Shown here: positions 35,448 to 43,379 of the stretch, in pieces
How the letters are laid out: every line of letters begins with the position of its first letter
Position numbering within the stretch: the first letter of the stretch is position 1
DNA from: Candidatus Rokuibacteriota bacterium
Lineage (GTDB): Bacteria > Methylomirabilota > Methylomirabilia > Rokubacteriales > CSP1-6
Direction: 5' to 3'
Assembly (NCBI GenBank): GCA_003220685.1
Contig: QHTE01000049.1
Location: 104,760-168,759 of the forward strand
Length of the DNA: 64,000 nt
Program-made: the position numbers and the translations under genes
The notes under the pieces: generated by a model
The model's input: the letters and a program-made list of their open reading frames with translations, nothing else
The model's database searches: none
What the model was told of the DNA's origin: nothing

Positions 35448-37673
35448 TCAGGCTTCCACCGTCACGCCGGCGCGGGAGACGGGGACTTCGATGACGAAGC
35501 GGGTGCCCTTGGGCTCGTTGTCCTCGATCCAGATCGTGCCGCCGTGCTCGCTCACGATCTCGTGGACGATCGGGAGCCCGAGGCCCATCCCGGCGACCTT
35601 CGTCGAGAAGTAGGGCAGGAAGAGCTTTTCCTTGTCCTCGGCGCTGATGCCCGGCCCGTTGTCGGCCACGATGATGCGCGCGTGTCCGGTCTCGGCCACG
35701 TGGACCGTCTCGACCCTGACGTCGCCGGTGCCGCCGACGGCTTCGACGGCGTTGTCGACCAGGTTCAGCACGGCGCGCTTGATGTGGTCCGGGTCGACCT
35801 CGAGCAGCGGCAGATCGTCGGGATGCCGCGTCGTGATCGACAGCGCCGGATGCGACTCGCGGTAGAGGATCGCCACGCTGTCGATCAGCTGCCGCACGTC
35901 GGTCGGGCGCGGGGCGAGCACCGGCATGCGCGCGAAGCGCGAGAACTCGTCGACCAGCCGCTTGAGCCCGTCGACCTCGTGGATGATGGTCTGGGTCGCC
36001 TCGAGCACGAGCTGCTCCTCGCCCGCCGTGCGGGCCAGCCGCCGGCGGAGCCGCTGCGCGGAGAGCTGGATCGGCGTCAGCGGATTCTTGATCTCGTGGG
36101 CGATCCGCTGCGCGACCTCGCGCCAGGCCGCGACGCGCTGGGCCTTCAGGAGCTCGGTCAGGTCGTCGAGCACCACCACGGTGCCCGCGTATTCGTTGTC
36201 GGGGCCGCGGAGCGCCGTCGCCGACGCGACGAGTGAGAGCGTGGCGCCGGCGCGTCTGAGCTGCACCGCGAGCTCGGCGCTGGCCGCGTTGGGCCGCCGC
36301 ATGCGCTGCACCTGGACGACCACGGGCTGCAGCGCGGGTCCGGCGAACACTTCCTCGAGGAGGCGACCCGCGGCGGTCGCCTGGTTCACGCCGAGCATCC
36401 GGGCGGCGGCCCGGTTGATCGTCGTCAGGCGCCCCAGCGGATCGAACGAGACCACGCCGGTGGTGATCGCTTCGAGGACCGTCTCGATGTAGAGTCGCCG
36501 ATCCTCGAGCTCAGTGTGCTTGTCGGACAGGTCGAGGTAGGCCTCCTCGAGCTGCCGCTTGGAGCGGCCCAGATCGTCGGTCATGCGGTTGAACGAGTTG
36601 ACCAGCAGGCCGATCTCGTCGTCGCCGCGCGCCTCGACCTTGTAAGCGAGGTTGCCGGCGGCGACCTCCCGCGTGCCCTCCGCGAGCTGCTGGATCGGTC
36701 CGGTGATCCCGCGCGCGAGGTAGAGGGCGAACCACGTGAACGAGAACACCACGATGAGGGTCATCAGCAGGAACAGCAGGATGTAGATGCCTTTGATCGG
36801 CGTCTTCAGGAGCTTGAGCTGCTTGTACTCGCGGAACGCCTGCGAGATGGCGCGCACCCGCGCCTCGAGGCGCTCGGTGACGTGCGTGCCCACCACGACG
36901 ACGCCCACGACGGTGCGCTGTCCCCCGCGCGTCGTCCAGATCGGGACCACCGCCTCGACGAGGTCGCCGGACGAGAGCTCGCGCACCGTGGTGAGCTCCT
37001 GGCCGGCGGCGCCCTGGCGAAGCTGCGCCTCGTTGACCTCGCGGGTCGCCAGGTCCCCGAGGATCGGATCCTTGACGTGGACCAGCTCCTGCCCCTGGGC
37101 GCCGAAGACCGTGATCGCGCTGAGCCCGAGACGGTCTTGCTGATCGACGAGGTACGTCGCCAGCGCCTGGCGACGGTCCTCGGCCAGGAGCCCCTCGCGA
37201 TCGACCACCCGGCTGATCTGCTGCGCGTGGCGCAGCGCCGTGCGCTCGAGGTTGCCGTAATACGTCTGCGCGACCGCGAGGGCCTGATCCAGCGGGCGCT
37301 CGACCTGCGGCTTGAACCAGCCCTCGATCGACTTGTTGATGAAGTTGGAGGCGATCAGGAAGATCAAGGTCGACGGGATCAGGGAGAGCGAGAGGAACGC
37401 CAGCACGAGCTTGGCCTTGAACTGGGCGCCGATCACCTTCTCGCGCCGCTCGAACCAGAGCTTGACCAGGTTCCTCAGCAGGAGCAGCACGAGCAGCAGC
37501 AGCACGATCAGGTTCAGGTTCAACAGGGCGAAGACCGCGATGTTGGACGCCAGCGGCAGTTCCGGTGCGTAGACTCCGACGTCCAGGAGGTTCGCCGTGC
37601 CGACCAGCAGGACGAAGCCGGCCAGGATGACCAGGTTCCGCTTGCGCCGGTTCTCTTCGCTCAGAAGGGGCAC
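35448..37673 (-). CDS. ntrY: NtrY-type sensor histidine kinase
   Basis: 741-aa membrane kinase. Two hydrophobic segments near residues 12-65, another at about 85-110 and a fourth near 290-315 border a periplasmic region; HAMP follows (RGITGPIQQLAEGTREVAAG), then PAS (TTGVVSFDPLGRLTTINRAA), HisKA with phospho-His in RIAHEIKNPLTPIQ, and HATPase with N box NLVDNAVEAVGG, G1 VADNGPGIS and G2 GMGLGLPIV. This order is that of NtrY. It overlaps the DUF4390 gene by 1 nt and precedes ntrX by 151 bp. That gap shows no promoter and only a possible 21-codon frame. Confidence 0.96.
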   Translation of the reverse strand: MPLLSEENRRKRNLVILAGFVLLVGTANLLDVGVYAPELPLASNIAVFALLNLNLIVLLLLVLLLLRNLVKLWFERREKVIGAQFKAKLVLAFLSLSLIPSTLIFLIASNFINKSIEGWFKPQVERPLDQALAVAQTYYGNLERTALRHAQQISRVVDREGLLAEDRRQALATYLVDQQDRLGLSAITVFGAQGQELVHVKDPILGDLATREVNEAQLRQGAAGQELTTVRELSSGDLVEAVVPIWTTRGGQRTVVGVVVVGTHVTERLEARVRAISQAFREYKQLKLLKTPIKGIYILLFLLMTLIVVFSFTWFALYLARGITGPIQQLAEGTREVAAGNLAYKVEARGDDEIGLLVNSFNRMTDDLGRSKRQLEEAYLDLSDKHTELEDRRLYIETVLEAITTGVVSFDPLGRLTTINRAAARMLGVNQATAAGRLLEEVFAGPALQPVVVQVQRMRRPNAASAELAVQLRRAGATLSLVASATALRGPDNEYAGTVVVLDDLTELLKAQRVAAWREVAQRIAHEIKNPLTPIQLSAQRLRRRLARTAGEEQLVLEATQTIIHEVDGLKRLVDEFSRFARMPVLAPRPTDVRQLIDSVAILYRESHPALSITTRHPDDLPLLEVDPDHIKRAVLNLVDNAVEAVGGTGDVRVETVHVAETGHARIIVADNGPGISAEDKEKLFLPYFSTKVAGMGLGLPIVHEIVSEHGGTIWIEDNEPKGTRFVIEVPVSRAGVTVEA

Positions 37674-38239
37674 TATTGCACCCGCTGGATCGTGCGGTAG
37701 TCGGACTGCCGCTCGGTCTGCTCCGCGGTGCCGTTCATCCGGGCCACGAAGGTGTTTTCGCCGTTCAGCGCCGTCTCGGCCTGGACCCTGACGTAGATCA
37801 CCGCGGCCGGGTCGAGCGTCGCCGCGGGGGTCATCTTCACCCCCCGGATGTCGGAGAGGACCCGCTGAGCGTCCCGCTGGTCGCGGGTGGTAAAGACGGG
37901 GCGGGTCTCGCCCTTGACCGCCGCGACCTTGAACTCCCGGGTGACCACGTTGTAGGAGAGCGAGCGCTCGATCGTCTTCGAGGTCAGCATGCGGTCGCGC
38001 GCCATCCGCTGATACTGCCAGAGCTCGATGACGAGACGGATGTGCGCCGGGATGCCGCTCTGGATGCCCTCGTTCAGCGCCTCGGGCAAGGCCCCCAGCA
38101 ACACGACGTGGACGGTCACCTCATGGTCGTTGAGGAAGACGTCCAGGTCGCTGATGCGCAGCTCGGCGCGCGCCGGCGCGGCGACGGCGAGCGCCAGCGC
38201 GGCCGCGACGAGATGACCAGGGAACCACAGGGAGCGCAT
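37673..38239 (-). CDS. DUF4390 periplasmic protein upstream of ntrY
   Basis: 188 aa with a signal peptide ending near APARA (residue 25), then ELRISDLDVFLNDHEVTVHV and LPEALNEGIQSGIPAHIRL, matching DUF4390. These proteins are often encoded directly before ntrY-ntrX, and here the stop overlaps the ntrY start. It may act as a periplasmic partner of the NtrY sensor, which is inference. The -10 box TATAAT lies 15 nt before the ATG, and no Shine-Dalgarno sequence is seen. Confidence 0.85.
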   Translation of the reverse strand: MRSLWFPGHLVAAALALAVAAPARAELRISDLDVFLNDHEVTVHVVLLGALPEALNEGIQSGIPAHIRLVIELWQYQRMARDRMLTSKTIERSLSYNVVTREFKVAAVKGETRPVFTTRDQRDAQRVLSDIRGVKMTPAATLDPAAVIYVRVQAETALNGENTFVARMNGTAEQTERQSDYRTIQRVQ

Positions 38240-38254
38240 ACGGCGAACCGCGCA

Positions 38255-38300
38255 ATTATAGCGTGGTAAATGCGAGACACGCGTGGCAAATCCGAGACGG
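38255..38300 (-). promoter_or_regulatory. ntrYX operon promoter with tandem 20-bp repeats
   Basis: A perfect TATAAT lies at 38260-38255. Immediately upstream are two tandem 20-bp units, 38261-38280 and 38281-38300, identical at 16 of 20 positions (core GTCTCG-x-ATTT-x-CCACGC on the minus strand). They occupy the -11 to -50 region and replace a recognisable -35, as expected for an activator or repressor binding array in helical phase. Confidence 0.5.
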
Positions 38301-38320
38301 CGGACGGCCGGGAGAGCAGC

Positions 38321-39247
38321 CTAGATCGTGACGAGACCGGGCGCCGGGACGAAGCCCTCGCGCTGCGCGGCCTCCCGGGCCGCCTCCTCGGCCGCCGTCG
38401 CCGAGGCGGTCGCCGCGGCCCGGCGCTCGAGCCCCGCCGCGCGCTGAACTGCGAGCACCAGCTCGAGGTTGAGGGCGTGGCCGCCGTTGCGCGCGATAAC
38501 GTGCGCGCGAAGGGGCCGGCCGAGCAGCGCCAGATCGCCGAGCAGGTCCAGGATCTTGTGGCGGACGAACTCGTCGCGGTAGCGCAGCCCGTTCAGCGCG
38601 CCGCTATTGCCGAGCACGATCGCGTTGTCGAGCGAGCCGCCGCGCGCCAGGCCGTTCTTCCGCATGAGCCCGAGGTCGCGGAGGAAGCCGTACGTCCGGG
38701 CCGGGGCGAACTCCTCGACGAACGACCGCTCACTCGGCGACCAGGAGAGGACCTGCGTCCCGATCGCCGGATGGTCGTTGTCCAGCGTGTAACTGATCCG
38801 GAGCGTGTCGGACGGCACGATGTGAATCCACCGTCCGGCGCCGCCCACCCGCAGCGGACACGGAAGCGACAGCATCCGGCGCCGCGCGGACTGCTGCACG
38901 CGACCCGCGAACGCGAGTAGCGCCACGAAGGGCTTCGCGCTGCCGTCGAGCGCGGGAATCTCGGGCCCGTCCACCTCGATCTCGATGTTGTCGATGCCGA
39001 GCCCGGCCGCCGCCGCCATGAGGTGCTCGACGGTCTGGATGCGCGTCGCGTTCGCGCCCAGTGTCGTCGCGTAGTGCGAGTTGACGACGCTCTCGGGCCT
39101 GGCCGGGATCCGCTCGCCGGTCGCCCGCTCCTTGAACACGACGCCCGCGTCGGGGGGCGCGGGCGAGACGGTCACACGGGCGACCTTGCCCGAGTGCAGA
39201 CCGACGCCTTCGATGCTGACCGGCTTTCGAATGGTGTGCTGACGCAT
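38321..39247 (-). CDS. lpxC: UDP-3-O-acyl-N-acetylglucosamine deacetylase
   Basis: 308-aa zinc enzyme committing to lipid A synthesis, which implies an outer membrane with LPS. TIRKPVSIEGVGLHSGKVAR starts the protein; zinc ligands are in QTVEHLMAA and HKILDLLGDLALLG, and NGGHALN carries the late His. The ATG at 39247 is taken because the family N-terminus begins there. The C-terminus has an Ala/Glu-rich extension of about 35 residues after the usual end. No other lpx genes are next to it. Confidence 0.95.
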   Translation of the reverse strand: MRQHTIRKPVSIEGVGLHSGKVARVTVSPAPPDAGVVFKERATGERIPARPESVVNSHYATTLGANATRIQTVEHLMAAAAGLGIDNIEIEVDGPEIPALDGSAKPFVALLAFAGRVQQSARRRMLSLPCPLRVGGAGRWIHIVPSDTLRISYTLDNDHPAIGTQVLSWSPSERSFVEEFAPARTYGFLRDLGLMRKNGLARGGSLDNAIVLGNSGALNGLRYRDEFVRHKILDLLGDLALLGRPLRAHVIARNGGHALNLELVLAVQRAAGLERRAAATASATAAEEAAREAAQREGFVPAPGLVTI

Positions 39248-39261
39248 AGCGACCCAGCCGG

Positions 39262-39270
39262 AAATTAGCA
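39262..39270 (-). promoter_or_regulatory. Possible extended -10 promoter of lpxC
   Basis: TGCTAATTT on the minus strand is an extended -10 ending 14 nt before the lpxC ATG, without a Shine-Dalgarno sequence or a clear -35. Further upstream at 39380-39395 the inverted repeat GTCTCG-GATG-CGAGAC shares the GTCTCG core of the repeats before the ntrYX operon. Confidence 0.35.
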
Positions 39271-39395
39271 ACGGCAGTGCCACGAACGCCCGATGCCGCA
39301 AGTGTCTGGTTATTAAGAGCTCTTGCGAGACCGCGGCGTGGCCGGGTGGCGTGGATGACACGCGTTGATCGACCCCGTGTCTCGGATGCGAGACA

Positions 39396-39824
39396 TCAGA
39401 CGTCGACGATCACTCGGACCTCGTGACGGCCGGCCGACTCGGTCACGGACACCCGGTGAAGGGTCGCGGCTTTGACGACGGTCCCGAGCTGGTGGCGGCC
39501 GGCGTCGACCTCCTCCCCGCGGAGGACGCCGTGGACGACGGTCTCCGTACACGCGTCGACTTCCACCTGGCGCACGACGATGCCCTCGATCTCGTGCACG
39601 TAGAGGCACTCGTTGATCCAGGCCACGAGCAAGCGCTCGGGCGAATCCGCCTGCGCTCGAACCTCACGCTGCTCGCGCTCCTCGACTTCCTCGGGTCTGA
39701 CGATCAGGGCGAACACGCCGAGCGCCGCCTGCGCGAACGCGGCCCCCCGGGTCGCGGCCCAGGCGTGAACACCCACGTCGGCCTCGGTCTCGAAATGCTC
39801 CCAGCCGGCGGCGCTTGCGCTCAA
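39396..39824 (-). CDS. Archease
   Basis: 142-aa archease family protein. HFETEADVGVHAWAATRGAA has the conserved Asp of the metal site, ALIVRPEEVEEREQREV the typical middle, and VHGVLRGEEVDAGRHQLGTV and KAATLHRVSV the conserved end. Archease activates the RNA ligase RtcB elsewhere; no rtcB gene is in the window. The start overlaps the rsmE stop by 4 nt, so it is the last gene of the heat-shock cluster. Confidence 0.92.
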   Translation of the reverse strand: MSASAAGWEHFETEADVGVHAWAATRGAAFAQAALGVFALIVRPEEVEEREQREVRAQADSPERLLVAWINECLYVHEIEGIVVRQVEVDACTETVVHGVLRGEEVDAGRHQLGTVVKAATLHRVSVTESAGRHEVRVIVDV

Positions 39825-40615
39825 CCGGCGGCCCCGAGATCGCCGTAGCGCGCCTGGAGCACCGCGATGATCGCCGGACCGGCCGTCTCGGTTCGCAGAA
39901 TCCGCGGCCCGGCGCCGACGATCGTCCAGCCGCGAGCCCGCGCAGCCTCGACCTCCTCCAGCGTCAACCCGCCCTCCGGTCCTATGAGAAGACAGATGTG
40001 GGAGCCGGCGGGCAGGGCGGGGGGGAGGCTCGCGGCGAGTGTCGTTCCGAGCGAGCGAGCCTCCCCCCCGCCCTGCCCGCCGGCGGCGACATGAGCAACA
40101 CCCTCCCAGAGGCAGAGCCGGACATCAGCGGCTTCGGCGAGCTCCAGCCCCTGATCGAGGGCGCGGGGCACGTCGACCGCGGGAACCACGGCGCGGCCGC
40201 ACTGCTTGGCCGCTTCCTTCGCGATGCGCTGCCAGCGCCGAGCACGCTCCCGCCAGCGGCTGGGGTCGAGCGCGACGATGGTGCGGGCCGTCAGCGCCGG
40301 GACGACGCGGGTCACGCCGAGCTCCGTGGAGGCCCGCACGATCGACTCCATCTTGTCGCCCTTGGGGACGGCCTGGACGAGGGTGATCCGGATCGGAGAC
40401 TCGTGCTCGTTCGTGCTCACCCCGAGCACCGTGCCCGTCGCCTCGTCGCCGACCGTCTCCAGACGCACCGTGTACTCGTGCCCGGCGCCGTCGGCGGCGA
40501 GGACCGTGTCGCCCGACCGGAGCCGGAGGACGCGCGCGAGATGGCGCGACTCGTCGCGGTCGAAAAGGACGCGCCCGCTGCGGATCCGCTCAGGCGCGAT
40601 GGTGAAGCGGCGCAC
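39821..40615 (-). CDS. rsmE: 16S rRNA (uracil-1498-N3)-methyltransferase RsmE, with a repeat-encoded insertion
   Basis: 264-aa SPOUT methyltransferase. RSGRVLFDRDESRHLARVLR begins the PUA-like domain, VPKGDKMESIVRASTELGV the catalytic domain, and LLIGPEGGLTLEEVEAARAR is the AdoMet-binding signature. Between LCLWEGVAHV and SHICLLIGPEGG the protein carries about 25 extra residues rich in Gly, Ala, Leu and Pro, encoded by a perfect 29-bp inverted repeat at 40005-40083. The insertion keeps the frame and lies just before a knot strand, so the enzyme may still fold. It overlaps prmA by 26 nt and archease by 4 nt. Confidence 0.94.
   Translation of the reverse strand: MRRFTIAPERIRSGRVLFDRDESRHLARVLRLRSGDTVLAADGAGHEYTVRLETVGDEATGTVLGVSTNEHESPIRITLVQAVPKGDKMESIVRASTELGVTRVVPALTARTIVALDPSRWRERARRWQRIAKEAAKQCGRAVVPAVDVPRALDQGLELAEAADVRLCLWEGVAHVAAGGQGGGEARSLGTTLAASLPPALPAGSHICLLIGPEGGLTLEEVEAARARGWTIVGAGPRILRTETAGPAIIAVLQARYGDLGAAG
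40005..40083. repeat. 79-bp inverted-repeat element inside rsmE (29-bp perfect arms)
   Basis: The arms 40005-40033 and 40055-40083 are perfectly complementary over 29 bp, separated by 21 bp. Each arm contains a run of seven G or C and starts CCGGCGGGCAGGGCGG. It can form a very stable cruciform or RNA hairpin and a G-quadruplex. It lies in frame inside rsmE. Its style resembles the larger inverted repeat at 43216-43365. Confidence 0.85.
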
Positions 40616-41543
40616 GGAGCTCGAGCGTCGTCCAGCCCTCCACCGAGAACGACGCGCGGTGGACGAGCTCGTGATCGGCCAGCGCCGCCACGACGGCGGC
40701 CGCCTCGCCGTCGAGGATGCCGCCGAGGAGCAATGTTCCGTCCGCGCTCAGGGAGCGCCGGTACTGGGCGGCGAGCCGTCGATGAGCGGCCGAGAGCAGG
40801 TTGGCGACCAGCAGCGGCACGCGAGGCTCTCGAAGACCCGCCGCGTCTGCCAGGACGCAGCGCACGCGGTCGGAGACGTGGTTACGGGCGGCGTTCGCCA
40901 TCGCGCACGCGACGGCGTCAGGGTCGTCGTCGACCGCGAGGACCGTGCCGACCCCCAGCCGCGCGGCCGCGATCGCCAGGATGCCCGACCCGGTGCCGAC
41001 GTCGATCATCCGCGATGGCCGGTCGCGCTCGACGACCGCTTCGAGCGCCTCGAGACAGCCGGCGGTAGTTCCGTGGTGCCCCGTCCCGAACGCGCGCCCG
41101 GGCTCGATCGTGATTACGATTCGCCCGTTTGCGGGTCGCTCGTCCCAGGGGGGGACGATGAGGAGGCTCTGCCCGACGGGCCGGGGTGTGAAGTGGGCGC
41201 GCCAGGCCTCGGCCCAGTTCTCGTCGGCCAGCGCCGCCACGCGCAGGTCGCGCACCGGCTCGAAGCCGAGCTCGGCGAGCCCGTCGAGGTAGCGGCGCAC
41301 GCTGTCCTCGAGCGCGCTCGCCGCGATCGTCTCGGGAAAGAAGGCGCGGAGCGTGGCGCCGCTGCCCGGGCGCTCTTCCTCGACGACTCCGAGCGCGCCG
41401 AGCTCCCACGCGAGGTTCGTGAGCCCTTCGGAGAGCTCTCTGGGGACGCCGATGGTGAGCTCCCAGTAGCCAATGCGCGCCGCAGGTCGTCGCGGGGCTG
41501 GGGCCCCGCCGGTCGAGGCGTGCCTGGAAATCGGGGAGGCCAT
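40590..41543 (-). CDS. prmA: Ribosomal protein L11 methyltransferase
   Basis: 317-aa PrmA, which trimethylates L11. The conserved start is IGYWELTIGVPRELSEGLTN; the methyltransferase core has AFGTGHHGTTAGCLEALE and MIDVGTGSGILAIAAARLG, and VANLL follows. The first 24 residues ([14 protein letters not shown] included) are encoded by a dispersed GC-rich repeat, and no standard start codon lies between it and the conserved part, which begins after an ATT. So the annotated ATG at 41543, 4 nt after dnaJ, gives a repeat-derived N-terminal extension. It overlaps rsmE by 26 nt. Confidence 0.93.
   Translation of the reverse strand: MASPISRHASTGGAPAPRRPAARIGYWELTIGVPRELSEGLTNLAWELGALGVVEEERPGSGATLRAFFPETIAASALEDSVRRYLDGLAELGFEPVRDLRVAALADENWAEAWRAHFTPRPVGQSLLIVPPWDERPANGRIVITIEPGRAFGTGHHGTTAGCLEALEAVVERDRPSRMIDVGTGSGILAIAAARLGVGTVLAVDDDPDAVACAMANAARNHVSDRVRCVLADAAGLREPRVPLLVANLLSAAHRRLAAQYRRSLSADGTLLLGGILDGEAAAVVAALADHELVHRASFSVEGWTTLELRAPLHHRA
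41479..41521. repeat. 43-bp REP-like element in the 5' end of prmA
   Basis: This stretch matches the reverse complement of 9771-9813 at 40 of 43 positions by eye, including the self-complementary core GCGGGGC-TG-GGGCCCCGC. Here it is translated as part of the N-terminal extension of PrmA, whereas the other copy lies in the ffh-rpsP spacer. Confidence 0.7.
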
Positions 41544-41547
41544 GGAC

Positions 41548-42642
41548 CTAGCCGAAGAGCTTCTTCACCCGCTCGAAGAACGCCGTCGCGAGCGGCCCGC
41601 GCTCGTCCTTCGAGGCCGCCTCGAAGCTCGCGAGCGCCTCGCGCTGCCGCGCGTTGAGCTTCTGCGGAACTTCGAGCACGACGCGATAACAGGCGTCGCC
41701 GTGCCCGCGTTGACGCAGGTGCGGCATGCCCTTGCCGCGCATGCGCAGCACCTCGTTGGGCTGCGTCCCCGCGGGGATCTTCAGCGTGGTCATACCGCCC
41801 AGCACCGGCACGTCGACCTCGTGGCCCAGGGCCAGATTGGTGAAGGACAGCGGCAGGTCGCAGAGGAGGTCGGCGGCCTGACGGGTGAAGATCTCGTGCT
41901 CGAGCACGCGCACGACCACGTAGAGATCGCCCGACGGCCCCGCGCCGAGCCCGCCGGAGCCCTCGCCGCTGATGCGCAGCTGCATCCGGTCCTCGATCCC
42001 GGCGGGGATCTTGACGCTCAGGAGCCGCTCGGCCCGCCGCCGGCCCTCGCCCCGGCACTCCTTGCACGGCGAGCGGTTGAGCTGGCCCGCGCCGTGGCAC
42101 TTGGGGCAGGTCTGCGCCACCGTCAGGAAGCCGTGATTGCGCCGGACCTCGCCGGCGCCGCGGCACATGTCGCAGGTCTCCAGGCGGCTACCCGGCTCGA
42201 CCCCGTTCCCGGAGCACGCCTCGCAGCGCTCGAGACGCGGGATCTGGATCTTGGTCTCGAGCCCGGCCGCCGCGTCCTCGAGGGTGATCTTCAGCTCGTA
42301 CTGGAGATCCTCACCGCGCGCGGCCCGGGACCCACGCCCGCGGCGCCCGCCGGAGAAGAAGTTCTCGAAGATGTCCTCGAAGAGGGTGCCGAATCCCGTG
42401 TCGCCGAACCCGGGACCCACACCCGGGCCGGCGGTGCCGAACCGGTCGAAGTGGGCACGCTTGTCCGGATCGGACAGGACGGCGTACGCTTCGTTCACCT
42501 CTTTGAACCGCTCCTCGGCGTCTTTGTTGCCGCGGTTGCGGTCGGGGTGATACTGCATCGCAAGCTGGCGATACGCCTTCTTGATCTCGGCCTCGCCGGC
42601 GTTGCGCGCGACGCCGAGGACCTCGTAGTAGTCGCGCGCCAC
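41548..42642 (-). CDS. dnaJ: Chaperone protein DnaJ
   Basis: 364-aa type I DnaJ, the J-domain co-chaperone of DnaK. The J domain (residues 1-70) has [10 protein letters not shown] with the HPD motif; a Gly-rich linker includes [20 protein letters not shown]; four zinc-finger repeats read [24 protein letters not shown] and CKECRGEG, all intact. The C-terminal substrate domain follows. It comes 5 nt after grpE. The dnaK gene is not next to it. Confidence 0.97.
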   Translation of the reverse strand: MARDYYEVLGVARNAGEAEIKKAYRQLAMQYHPDRNRGNKDAEERFKEVNEAYAVLSDPDKRAHFDRFGTAGPGVGPGFGDTGFGTLFEDIFENFFSGGRRGRGSRAARGEDLQYELKITLEDAAAGLETKIQIPRLERCEACSGNGVEPGSRLETCDMCRGAGEVRRNHGFLTVAQTCPKCHGAGQLNRSPCKECRGEGRRRAERLLSVKIPAGIEDRMQLRISGEGSGGLGAGPSGDLYVVVRVLEHEIFTRQAADLLCDLPLSFTNLALGHEVDVPVLGGMTTLKIPAGTQPNEVLRMRGKGMPHLRQRGHGDACYRVVLEVPQKLNARQREALASFEAASKDERGPLATAFFERVKKLFG

Positions 42643-42647
42643 CGGAC

Positions 42648-43178
42648 TCAGTTGTCTCCGTCCGGCGCGGCGGCGACGGACACGAGCGCGGCGCGAAGCA
42701 CGCGGTTGTGCAGCAGGTAGCCGGGCATCGTCTCGGCGACCACGGTGCCGGGCTTGGCGTCGGCGCTGACCACACGGGCGATCGCCTCGTGCCGCGTGGG
42801 GTCGAAGGGCTGACCGAGCGCCGAGTAGCGCGTGACGCCGGCGCGCTCCAGCACCTTGAGGAGCTCGCGTTGGATCAGCTCGACGCCCCCTACGACGCCC
42901 TCGGGGCCGCCGGCCGCGCGCGCCGCCCCGAGGGCGCGGTCTAGGTTGTCGAGCACCGGGATGAGATCGCGAAGGAGCGACTCGTTCGCGTAGCGGACGG
43001 ACTCGTCCCGCTCCCGCAGTGTCCTCCGCTTGAAATTCTCCGCGTCGGCGAGGGCCCGCAGCAGCCTGTCCTGCTTCTCCTCGACCTGCCGTCTGAGCTC
43101 CTCGACCGTCTCGGCCGGCGCCTCCGCAGCGGGATCGGACTCGACAGGCTCACGGTCACGCACGTTCGACTCGTCCAT
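42648..43178 (-). CDS. grpE: Nucleotide exchange factor GrpE
   Basis: 176-aa exchange factor for DnaK. The N-terminal 30 residues are acidic and disordered-looking, followed by the long helix [27 protein letters not shown] and the beta-wing region with [12 protein letters not shown] and [20 protein letters not shown]. It is complete. A perfect extended -10 (TGCTATAAT) lies 9 nt before the ATG with no Shine-Dalgarno sequence. It starts the segment grpE-dnaJ-prmA-rsmE-archease. Confidence 0.96.
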   Translation of the reverse strand: MDESNVRDREPVESDPAAEAPAETVEELRRQVEEKQDRLLRALADAENFKRRTLRERDESVRYANESLLRDLIPVLDNLDRALGAARAAGGPEGVVGGVELIQRELLKVLERAGVTRYSALGQPFDPTRHEAIARVVSADAKPGTVVAETMPGYLLHNRVLRAALVSVAAAPDGDN

Positions 43179-43187
43179 AACAGATGA

Positions 43188-43196
43188 ATTATAGCA
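43188..43196 (-). promoter_or_regulatory. Extended -10 promoter of grpE, predicted leaderless
   Basis: TGCTATAAT on the minus strand, with the perfect TATAAT at 43193-43188. It ends 9 nt before the ATG at 43178. The -35 region is poor, as expected for an extended -10 promoter. The same nonamer at the same 9-nt distance precedes hrcA. No CIRCE operator is present. Confidence 0.65.
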
Positions 43197-43215
43197 GCGC
43201 CCAAGAGCGAAGCCG

Positions 43216-43365
43216 GGGGGGGGCGGGCCGGGGAGCGGGGAGGGTGCCTCCCGGGATCTGTGTAGGCAGCATTGATCGCGCGAAGAAGCTCAGCCCTCTA
43301 CTCAGAGCATTGATGGTCGTCAGATCCCGGGAGGCACCCTCCCCGCTCCCCGGCCCGCCCCCCCC
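43216..43365. repeat. 150-bp inverted-repeat element with perfect 45-bp arms between hrcA and grpE
   Basis: Arms 43216-43260 and 43321-43365 are perfectly complementary over 45 bp; the 60-bp spacer carries two copies of GCATTGAT. Each arm starts with eight or more G (or C) followed by further G runs, a strong G-quadruplex motif. The element fills the 201-bp hrcA-grpE gap downstream of the hrcA stop and upstream of the grpE promoter. It encodes no protein and may be a MITE-like element or a boundary hairpin that stops transcription from hrcA. Confidence 0.9.
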
Positions 43366-43379
43366 GGGGGCCTCAAGCG

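Noticed and set aside
43216..43365. Intrinsic terminator for hrcA
   Set aside because: The inverted repeat is much longer than a terminator stem, the spacer is 60 bp, and no T tract follows in either direction. It may still block transcription, but it is not a standard terminator.
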